The translations under genes and the position numbers were made by a program. From Anisakis pegreffii (taxonomy: Eukaryota > Nematoda > Chromadorea > Rhabditida > Anisakidae): a stretch of 64,000 nucleotides of DNA. Shown one piece after another: positions 41,079 to 51,856 of the stretch. The notes under the pieces were generated by a model, which saw nothing but the letters and a program-made list of their open reading frames with translations, did no database searches and was not told the origin of the DNA. The stretch's first letter is position 1. Each line of letters starts with the position of its first letter. The stretch covers positions 62,001 through 126,000 of the forward strand of contig JAPYMA010001431.1 in NCBI GenBank assembly GCA_035041965.1. The letters are read 5' to 3'.

Positions 41079-42478
41079 GAAGCAGAGTAAGCAGCCCGGA
41101 TCTAGGTCCAGATTTTAGATATCCCTGATAGTTTTGTTGCCTATACTCATGCTTATTGCTGATTATATTCATCCTGATAAGATTGGTCCAAAGAGATATA
41201 ATAGAATAGCTGTTGAAATCAGTTCAGACGAAGTATTCAGTCGTCATAAGAGAGTTTTGTTTTTAAATTTAAATCTAGCAGCTTTAAATCTTAAGGTGAT
41301 GAATTTTCAGCGCTGCTTTATCTGTCATATGATTAGCGCTAAACGAGGCGATTAATCGCTAGCGATTCGCAGCCATTTTTTTCAAGAGACTTTCAGTGAT
41401 TAGGCTTAGGCTTATTAGCAGCACTAGTAATTGATGATATCAATTTGTTTTGATGTGTCCTTATTGCTGCTGCTGCTGCATTTTGCTGATTAAGAGATAG
41501 GATGGATCAAAGAGGATAAAAAGAGGATAAAAATAAAGCCGATAGAATTATAGAGGATAGAAGGAATGAGGGGTTGTTTTTTTTAAATAATGAATTTCAA
41601 GGACTGACTGAGTTTGGATGAGCATTTGCCAACATCAAACTAAACAGTCAAAATTTCGGTGTACAGCCGGTCAATCGGTTAAAATCGCTTCTTTGGAAGC
41701 GCCGTCCAGATATTTTTCTAAACTTTTTGGGATTAAAGGGGGTGGTGGGATGGGGTGGGTGATATTTCAAATTGATCCATCCATCCACCCGTTCAATGCT
41801 TTCAAAAATTTCCACTGATACCTTTAAAACAGTGATGATGCAAATATTACCATTTAAAAACAAATCATCAAGTGGAATTTTAAGAGCAGGAAGGAAATAT
41901 TTATTTCATCGACTGTTTTGGAGCTCATATAAAGGTCTCCCCCCCCCTCCCCCTCCAAAAAAATAACAAAACTCCTAAAAGTGCTTCCCTTCTTATTGTT
42001 ACTACTTCAATGTTGTTGACAATAAGTGCAGATGCACTTCCAGAGGGCAGTTTAAATGGGATTTGAGCGAGAGCAAGTGCAAATCCAAAAAAGCTGTCTG
42101 CTAAGAAGCTCGTAGATGTGGGATAAATGAGATCACTATCTATTGCAACTAAATATCCACAACAACAATAACAAATCACCTTCACACCTCTAAAATTACG
42201 TATTTTCTGAGGATCTTCCACTGAATTAGAACCTTTGAGCTATTATCCGAACAGACTCTCATCGATAGTCGTTAAATGAGAGATGTGCTCACATCAGAGG
42301 CGTTCACAACCCAGTGAGCAGGCGGAATCCATTATCGAATCAGTTAAAATTATCCCGTGACGATCCGAACGGATATAGATCAAGTAATTGGTATGCACTA
42401 GGATTTATACGTCAACACTTCCGACGGCATCCATAGATATTAGTCACTTTTGCAAGCTAATATATGATCCGTTATCGC

Positions 42479-42479
<1 letters not shown>

Positions 42480-42538
<59 letters not shown>

Positions 42539-42556
42539 TACTATTATTATTTTTAT
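42480..42556. repeat. (ATT)n microsatellite
   Basis: About 18 perfect units followed by interrupted ones. Confidence 0.95.
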
Positions 42557-43239
42557 TGAAATAGCATTCAGTCCACACATCGTACTCTTCATCTGATTCA
42601 AAAATTGAGTTCCATCGAAACAAATCAAAACAAAACACCAGCAATAAGATGCTTCGTTAGTCACTTCTAAGTTCATTTAAATACTACGCACATTGCCAAT
42701 TAGTCTTTCCTCAAAGATCACTGGAACACGAGTGCAAATAGTGATAATTGAGTGAACGTATCATTACTAACAGCTTGTGAAGCTCAGTGATAGTTCAATT
42801 AATCACACATAGTATTCCGTCGTGCCAGGTTTAGTTATGAGGCAAGAGGGGAGGTTAAAGGGAGCCAGTCAACTCGGTGGGATTATCACTTATCATTCAT
42901 CTTATCAGCTTATCATCAGAAGTCAGAATTGCCCAAATGATAGCAATTTTGAAACTATCACTAGCAAAAGGCGTCCGTCCGTCTCACTGCCCAACCTCAT
43001 CGAAACAAATCAGCTGCTATAAGCCTTAAACTAAACGTTAAAAACTTTAATTGATATCATCGGCTCGACTATAATTGACTTCTGAGCAAATGGTGTATTT
43101 TGTTGATGTGAACAACGTGTTCCATTAAAATAATTGGAATAATTTCAAAGGAATTCAACGTCAACAATCATTTCACTCACAATAACCCCAATTAAGATGC
43201 TCTAAACAATCCTATTAATGACTACTACAGTCATAATAA

Positions 43240-43375
43240 ATAATTTTTATTATTATTATTATAAATACTGGATTATTACTAGTACTATTACTATTACTGT
43301 TATTAATTTTTATTATGATTATTATAAATACTGGATTATTACTAGTACTATTACTAGTACTGCTATTATTTTCAA
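43240..43375. repeat. Direct repeat with ATAAATACTGGATTATTACT
   Basis: Two units of about 60 bases within an ATT-rich stretch. Confidence 0.8.
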
Positions 43376-43494
43376 TAATAACAACAATAATAATGAGGAC
43401 ATAAGACTGATTAATGACTATGGTACCATAATAGTAACGCACTAAAGAATTGTTATAATATCGAACTGGATCAAAACCCACTTACAAGCCTTTG

Positions 43495-43541
43495 TCTAAT
43501 CAAGCAGGAGATCACTCGAAGTGATCTCCTGCTTGATTAGA
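43495..43541. repeat. Perfect hairpin, 22-bp arms, 3-base loop
   Basis: 43495-43516 is the exact reverse complement of 43520-43541, with loop CGA. Confidence 0.95.
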
Positions 43542-43799
43542 TTAAGGACTGTATCAAAAGGAGTGCGAATATCCCAGAGTTCTGGAGCTTCTCCTACTTC
43601 AGCTATAAGCATAATCAATGTTTTGTTGCTATTATAAGATAACATTCATGCGAAATAGAGCTTTTGAGGTCAAAATGAAGCGATTTTTTTGCCATTTTCA
43701 TGCTTCGAGTAAATTGCAACTCTTTAGACTGCATTATGACTTTGAAAATCGTTGAAAAAGCATGGAACAGCAATTAGTTTGTGCTAGTGATGTCTCTAT

Positions 43800-43935
43800 T
43801 CCAGCTAAAACATGTTCTATTCCTGTTCTATCGCAAGGAATAGAATAGAACAGTCACAAACGAGGAACGCACAGGATAGAATAGAACAAAATAGAATAGA
43901 ATAGAGCCGTTTTGCGGCGGAATAGAACAGAATCG
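43800..43935. repeat. GAATA-type simple repeat
   Basis: TTCTATTCC on the left and GGAATAGAATAG on the right make an inverted simple repeat. Confidence 0.8.
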
Positions 43936-44387
43936 AGCCGTTTTCAAAAACGTGCACTAGAAACTAAATCACTAGTCTGTGACACATATTGCTCAAATTG
44001 TTAAAATGAATTCAAAGTGAACAATTTTTTTTTTCAGCTATAGTGAACGTAGTGAAGCGAAGCAGTTTAACAGAGAAGTGTTGTATTAATCGCTGTACAA
44101 TCACTGATTTGAAATCGTTTTGCTGTGATTGAATCAATCAATCAATCGATAAATTGATCACTCGTCGTCAATAACAATAAAAAGCAACAGCAGCATCAGC
44201 ATCAGCCAATCAACCAAATCGCAACACTAAAACACCATCGATCGTCTCAATCAATCAAATTCTGCAGATCATCTCTGTGTGTGTACAACAACCAATCGAA
44301 ATGTTTCATTTTCTATCGAATCGCCACCGTTAATAATCGCTTAATGTAAAACTGTACAGTATTCCCTCAATCTTCCAAAAAATAATG

Positions 44388-44631
44388 CTCGTTCCCCTAA
44401 CACACTAACGAGTAAGTAATAGTAAGTAATCGCCAAACCTTCCTTCTTCCCGTTCAATGCGCTCTGTTCGGTTTCGTTTTTTGGCATTGAGCATAAAACA
44501 TAAAAGTGGAATTTGTTTTCCATTTCACTGAGTCGATTTGTTGAGTGTCTGTTTAAGTTACAAATAGTGATAGCTAAAGCGATTCTAGATGCTCGGAATC
44601 AAGGATGAGGCAAGCTTTTGAGCACAATTTT
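44388..44631 (-). repeat. R3 dispersed repeat, copy 2
   Basis: Inverse copy of 11405-11645, 33 kb away, with few substitutions. Confidence 0.8.
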
Positions 44632-45811
44632 TTGGGTCAGCATACGACAATTCCACCGTATTCCTTTACTCTTTAAAAATAATACCGTACCCAAAACATC
44701 CACATCCACATCCACATACAGACACACAAATCTACAGTCTTTGTTGACAAATCACTTTCGCTCTCTCTCGCTCTGTTCATCTCGTCATCCTATCAAATGT
44801 TATTGCAGATGGTCTCTGCAACGATCTCGCATATTGTTATGTGTTCCCTTAATCCATCTTCATATCGTTTCACTGAAAGCTATCTACCGTATCATCTCGC
44901 TACGAGGTTACTGTACCTACCTATCGCTCACATTTTTGGTGTTTTTTGTGGTGATTTGATTGTTTTAATTGAAAATTGATTCGTTGCAAATCGAAATGCT
45001 GTGTTTTGAAAGCTTTGCGTTATGAATTGTCAAATAAACTCTTGCTTGTACTTTAGCAATCTCGTCTAATTTTGCGTGAAGAAAAGCTCTTTGCGTGAAG
45101 ATTTGTTGAATCGTGTGATCGCAGTTGTAGCTGTTTCACTATTACTATAAATTTCTTATTCTGTTAGTACTCTCATCGTCGTCGTAGTTGTTGTCGTCGT
45201 CAAGTTACTACTGTATTTGATTGTATTCATACTTCTTGCCTATGAAAAAATTGTATCGTGAAAGTACCATCATCATAAAGGATACTGGTTACTGTACGCT
45301 TGACTGCTTCACTCTTGTGTCCTCACTCATTTTAGCCATCTGAAATCGAATTGCGTTGATTTTGTGGTTGCAGAATTGGAATTTTTTTGTCAAATGCGCT
45401 ATTGCTATGGATTATTAATCATGAGATGGTTTGCGACGGTGGTGATTAAAAGTGATCTGAATAATAATGATAATAATTTGATTTTCATTCTCGTATTTCG
45501 AACCTAATTAAGCGGGTGTCTTTTAATTACACTTTAATTTATTTTTAAATGTATTCTCCTATCTCCTTTGCATTCTCAATGTGTTTATTTATTACTGTTT
45601 ACCAACTACTTTCTATTTTTTGTTGTTTCTGTCTCTGAATTCAGCTCGATCTACTGGTGGCTAGGTCTATTTCTGGCTCTAATGATCAATATTAGTGTTA
45701 TTTTTGCATAATGCAGGCATCATTGTAGGCACAGTGATAATAGTACACAAAATTCTTCTATCATAATCCAAAAAGTTTCACTTCACACTTACAATCAGAT
45801 GCGATCATTGA

Positions 45812-45889
45812 CTGATAACAATAAACTGATAAGCCTTATCAAATTGATAAGCCTTAACAGAAAATTGATAAGTGATAAGCCTTATCACT
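45812..45889. promoter_or_regulatory. Cluster of GATAAG sites
   Basis: Seven or so GATAA/TTATC motifs in 78 bases, several as the palindrome GATAAGCCTTATC. GATA-factor binding is inference. Confidence 0.3.
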
Positions 45890-48533
45890 AGCAACTTTTA
45901 TCGCTAATCTGCGCACTTGAAACCGTAGCAGTTCATGCGGTGCACTAGTTCACGCAATCGAACATGTATAAAACGATAGGCTGATATGTTGTCAAGGCAC
46001 GACTCATATTGAGTACTTAGAGATTGATTGATCGATATTTTTGAATGATTTGAATCAGATAATCAGATATATAGACAGTCGATTTTGCATTGATTGATTA
46101 GTGGTTAATTTATGATTGTGATAATGTTAGTGCTGATTAGTCAAGTTATCATTTACTTACTTACTTACTTACTTTACTGCTGTTATATGTTCAGTCGTCG
46201 TTACTCGTTACTCGTTAATTCGTATTGTCTTCGTCTGTACCCTTTCATGGCATCTAATCATCAGCATTATCATTAGATGAATAATAAACGCCATGCGCAT
46301 TTTGTTGACGGAATACTTTTCGTTTTCCAATTTCTGTTTTATTTGCACCTAAACACACAGGCTGATGTCTTATCAAGGCGCGGCTGATACTGATAGTGAG
46401 TATTTAGATCGATATTTAATTGATATTTATAGATCGATATTCAATATTGATCGATATTTATATCGATATTTGATTGCATCGATCGATATTTTTGAATGAT
46501 TCCACATCATTCTTACAGATATAATCTGTGATCTTTTAAAGCATTCATTCATATACTTTTAGGATATTTCTGTTTTATTTGCACCTAAACACATCAACTA
46601 CAGATCAGCATTCATATATACTTTTGTATGATCAGCATTATGATAAACTATGATCAGCATTCATATACTTTACTTTTATGAAAGCACTATCGATAATAGC
46701 GACTAAAAATACTGATAATCGCACGATTTCGCCGCATCACACGGATATTATTCATTCGGAAGCCGTGAAAGTTTTTTGAAAAATAACTCAAAATTCACAC
46801 ATAAGTACGACGTAAACACTTCGGTGTATTGAATGTTAATTGCTCATTAAATAAGTCGAGAGCTGATCAAAATGAGATAAATGTGTGGTTGGTATGTGCT
46901 TAAATGATGGCAGGGCATTTTCGAAGCTACAAACCAAAATTCGACATCATCAACTTTTTAGAAAACTTATTCCAGGCATTTTCAAAGGTCACAGTTCAAA
47001 GTTCAAAGGTCAGTCCAACAGTGGTTTTCAGCTGCTTGAAGTGTTGTATGAGATAGCCGTGCGTGATCAACAATCATCTGTCAATGTTCATAAGCAAAAT
47101 AAAATCGATCATCTACTCTGCAGGGGGAAAACGTTGTCCGTTCGGCATGTGCATCAACTGGGAGTTCTAGAACAGTAATTGCAGTCCCTCATAGCAGTCC
47201 GTGGTGCAATCCAGTGGTATGGCTGAAAGGCACAGGTCGATGGCTACTAGTCACTATCGTAACTGAGCTTTTGAGCTTCCTATCGGTGGATAGTAACGAA
47301 TTCCGAAAAAATTCTAACTATAAGCCATAAAACATTTTCGAAGTGAATTATGAGCCTTGGATAGAGAGTCACTTGCCCAAAAAAACTCATAAATTTTAGC
47401 AAAAAAGTGGATTTTTAGCAATTTTCTGAAACCGATACCAAACCTTTCGCTGCCATTATCTTTCAAAACTTATATTTTGATACTAGCAGATCAAAATTCA
47501 TTCATTCTCACCGTAAACATAGATAATGTTTAGCTAAGACAACCAAATTCAGATATTTTTTGAATTCACAGCAACATTTTGAGAGTATTCTCTCAGAAAT
47601 TCGATCCTGCAACAGCAGCACATAATGGATTACCTTCTAGGCAGTCGTTTTTTGGAGTAATTAAATCAACCACATCCAACAAATTACTAATCCAACAGTC
47701 AACCTGATCCAGCAGCCTTATACTCATCATATACAAGTCATAATAATCGTGAGCGCAATGGTTTCTGGGAGATTTAGCGCGTGGAATAGCAACGGGATAA
47801 CAATGTTAATCCATACTCGTTTATTTATTTGTTTATTTCACGTCAATTCGGATGAGATTAAGCCTTAAAGGTGAATGAAGATCTAGTAGCTATATATCTT
47901 GAACCATCTAGAAGGATCAAAAAAATTAATGAATTGAAAATTTTTCACTAATTTGAAGAATAGAATTGGGAATCTGCTGTGAAAATTAAACGGCGAAAAT
48001 CGTCTGAACTCAAATGCATGCTTGATTTTAACTTTAATAATTGTACCGTTCAATTGCATGATGAATTAATTAATTAATTAATTACCCTTATAACAATATT
48101 ATTGATCTTAGAAACATACAAAGATACCTACACACACACAAACATCAACTCATTGAATTAATCAGACACACACCAAATACCGATGATAATTTCATTTTAT
48201 CGCTGCTATAATAAAATTTCTCTCCTCTGCATCATCTATCCATATGGACATCAAGCAACAATTTGGATTGTTTATGCTCTTGTTTTGTATTAGCTGTAAT
48301 AACTGAAAACAATCTTTAAAGTAAGAGTGTTATGAAAGTAACAATTAGTAAGTAAATAGTAAGTTTAAGTGCTTAAAATGATAGAAAAAGTAAAAGCAGG
48401 ACAATTTAGAAAGATGTGAATAAAATTGATCAAATAAAGTCGACCGCAACTATTGCATAGTTTGAACTGGACATAAGCCCAGCGAAGAAATTAACGAAGG
48501 GTCTCGATGTGTTAGTAGGGTTCGTGACCGGTC

Positions 48534-48801
48534 AATCTGCCTAAAGACACGTTGCCTAACGGACAGTTTGCCTAACGGACAGCTTGCCTATTAGGCGAAA
48601 TATCCATTAAAAAACCGCAAGTTAGGCAAAATGTCCGTTAGGCAAACTGTCCGTTAGGCAAAATGTCCGTCAGGCAAATTGTCCATTAGGCAAACTGTCC
48701 GTTAGGCAAACTGTCCGTTAGGCAAACTGTCCGTTAGGCAAACTGTCCGTTAGGCAAACTGTCGTTAGGCAAAATATCCTTAAGCAAATTGACCGGCTAC
48801 C
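48534..48801 (+). mobile_element. Foldback-like element FB copy 3
   Basis: Left end GTGACCGGTCAATCTGCC, right end AAATTGACCGGCTAC. The right arm holds about ten TTAGGCAAACTGTCCG units in tandem; the left arm holds about three inverse units. Confidence 0.75.
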
Positions 48802-49070
48802 GTTAGGGTTTAGCCCAGTCCTAATTTATATTCTGAATATCGTGAACATCGGATGGATGCTAGATGTGAAGGTCACGGTCCGGGTGCGATCAATTCTTAT
48901 TGATTAGCTCGGATCCAACTCAGAATCAGTTAAGCCGCCAGCTCACTTGGACAATGACAATGCTTAGACGTGGAGGAGCTTGAAATATGAGAGTGTGACA
49001 ATTTTCGATGGTTTGTTTTGTTTTTGGATTGTTGAATTGTGTCATTACCGTTAATTATTACTTTTTGGTT

Positions 49071-49256
49071 TTAATGTGTCACTTTGGAACGTCTTTTGGC
49101 CGGTCGTATCTTCGACAAATAGTCTCTGGTCAATTTGAGTTTAACGGGTTTATCTTTAGCCAGTTGATAGCGTCGCTTTTCGATTGCCTCGATCCACATC
49201 AGTACCGCCGACGGAACGGTGGCCAGAACGGCAATCGGAAGAAATATGATTAATGC
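49071..49256 (-). CDS. Terminal exon of unrecognised membrane protein
   Basis: Acceptor TTTCAAG, then 61 codons and TAA. It starts with a strong hydrophobic segment (ALIIFLPIAVLATVPSAVLM), then MWIEAIEKRRY and a Lys/Arg-rich tail ending KVTH. Positive charges after the segment suggest the tail is cytoplasmic. Confidence 0.6.
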   Translation of the reverse strand, partial: ALIIFLPIAVLATVPSAVLMWIEAIEKRRYQLAKDKPVKLKLTRDYLSKIRPAKRRSKVTH

Positions 49257-51779
49257 CTTGAAATTTGCCGACGATTAAACGCCTATTTGCAGGTGGTCCA
49301 CTAATGAGGAAAGCTCACACGCCTTCCGGGATCAGATATATATCCGGGATCAGATATATACCGAGATCAGATATATATCAGATATATATCCGGGATCAGA
49401 TATATATCAGATATATATCCGGGATCAGATATATATCAGCTCGTGTAGCTCGTGAGAGGCAACCACCATCACAAAAAACCAACAAACATTATGACAACAC
49501 GATCGAACCAGCGCTAACTGCTTGTGCTAATAAGGAAGGCGCCTTAGATGAAGTCGCTTCACCCGTATTACCTCGTGACCGGTCAATCTGCCTAAAGACA
49601 TCTGGCCTAACGGACAGTTTGCCTATTAGGCGAAATATCCGTTTAAAAACCGTAAGTTAGACAAGCTGTCCGTTAGGCAATGTGTCTTTAGGCAAACTGT
49701 CGTTAGGCAAAATGTCTTTAGCAGGTAGATTGACCGGGTACCTCACCATTGTCATTCGAAATCTACGACAAGCCACAAGGACTGATCTAATTTCAGATGG
49801 CTTAGGCTTTCAGTCGTACAGCTGGTGTGATTGGCAACAGGTTGGGCGAGGAAATGATTTGCTAATGAATGCAGTAGTTAAGGTGAGAATCGAGTGTCGA
49901 TAGGTCAGTTGGCGACTAATTCGCTAGGGTTACTGTGTGTTGTTTTGCCGATCAATAAAATTGACTGAATAATGTCGATTCATCGATCACACAAATCACA
50001 AAAAATTAAACTTCTGAACGCGATCACGGCCAAAAACGAAACTATCGTACGTACCACACGAAATACCGAATTATTCTCTGCAACAAAACAAAAAACTTGA
50101 AATGAGTTTTTTAGTTTAAATGAACTAAAATCAAATTAAAGTCGTAATTAATTCTCTTGGCAGCACGCTAATTGCATATTAAATGCCATACCACTAAGGT
50201 GAATTCATGATAGGTCGGTGAATTTAACACACAAATTACTTCGATAAATTCGTTTCATAACTGTTATCTTCTCAAAAACACTTTAGTATCCATAAAGCGG
50301 ATGAAAGTGATCTAGAGATATGACAACGGATATCAGATGGTGCCATATCTAAGGTGTGCATAAGCAATTGGTATTTAGCTGCGCAATAGAATCAGTTATA
50401 CACTTCCACAAGAATAACAGCACAATATTTGCAAGATCACGACTAACCTCCTTGAGCTGCTTCTTTGGATGCTGAAACTTTTTAAAAATTAGACAAATCA
50501 ACTCAATTTTTTGAAAAATAACTCTCAAATCGAAATGATAACATTTTAGCGAAATTTTTTCGGAGGAGTACTATAAAATTTCTTTAGCTTTTCGATATTC
50601 AGTGAGTGGAATGAGGCTGAAAACTGACATCTGAATATGTTGTCGGTAAAACCGGAATGGAATGGTGTGGCATAGATGATAAATACCTTCAAAAAGACCG
50701 TCGGTCGCGTCAAACGCTTTTTTAAGCAACGATTTGGGATTGTCCTCTGAAACTTTAATGTATTTCTTTTAGAGAGGTTTAGCAATTGTAGAGGTGCAGA
50801 TCAAGTTTGTTTCGTGACCGGTCAGTCCGCTTAAAGACATTTAGCCTAACGACAGTTTGCCTGAAGACACATTGCCTAACGGACAGTTTGCCTAAATTAC
50901 GGTTTTTAGCGGATATTTCGCCTAATAGGCAAACTGTCCGTTAGGCAAATTGTCCGTTAGGTAAATTGCCCGTTAGGTAAATTGCCCGTTAGGTAAATTG
51001 CCCGTTAGGTAAATTGTCCGTTAGGTAAATTGCCCGTTAGGTAAATTGCCCGTTAGGTAAATTGCCCGTTAGGTAAATTGTCCGTTAGGCAAACTGTCCG
51101 TTAGGCAATGTGTCTTTAGGCAAACTGTCCGTTAGGCAATGTGTCTTTAGGCAAACTGTCCGTTAGGCAATGTGTCTTTAGGCAAACTGTCCGTTAGGTA
51201 AACTGTCATTAGGCAAACTGTCGTCAGGCTAAACGTCTTTAGGCAGGTTGACCGGGTAGCATTTTGTTTCAGATACAGATTCGAAGTGAAATGACCGACT
51301 GCAACACATGGAAACCGTAGCACCCACAAACGATGACTGACCGTCTTCGAGAAGAAAAATTGTTTCCTTACACTTTTCTGTCGTATGAACCGTAATGCGC
51401 AATTGCCGCTCCAAATCTACGATAAATTAATTTACAATCCAATTTCACGCTCTCTGAATCCACTGAGTGGCTGTCGACTCAAAAGGAAAGGTCCCACGAA
51501 CCAACCCCACGTTTCGGGATGACATAGATAAGTTAGTGACCTTTTTTGTCAGAATCACGACAAATAAAAGTAATCGCAGATGCGATACTATCACAACAAC
51601 ACATTCAATACCACAGTAACTGACATACGAGTGGCGCTGAACTGATATGGTGATGATAACATAATAATATCATAATAATCATTGATAGTGATACCAATAT
51701 TTTAACATCAGTGATAAGAAATATTACTATTAAATATTATTGTCAAAATAATATTCTCCGTACCAACATTACAATAATA

Positions 51780-51856
<77 letters not shown>

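Larger units (their letters stand above)
38959..48533. other. No gene recognised; includes insulin-like intron
   Basis: Searched on the + strand for an insulin A chain (Cys-Cys-x3-Cys with a later Cys) without success. Holds several repeats listed separately. 45970-46060 and 46360-46510 share short segments (GGCTGAT, TCAAGGC, GATCGATATTTTTGAATGAT). Confidence 0.5.

Noticed and set aside
41134..41355. Second exon of the insulin-like gene (FLLPILML... CFICH)
   Set aside because: Phase would fit, but the cysteine pattern is not an A chain.
42440..42676. Poly-Ile or poly-Asn open frames
   Set aside because: Translation of an (ATT)n microsatellite in two frames.
48600..48780. Interstitial telomere (TTAGGC tracts)
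   Set aside because: TTAGGC never repeats head to tail; it occurs once per 16-base unit of the foldback-like arms.
50930..51190. CRISPR array
   Set aside because: Units are contiguous with no unique spacers, the array is part of an inverted-repeat element, and the genome is eukaryotic.
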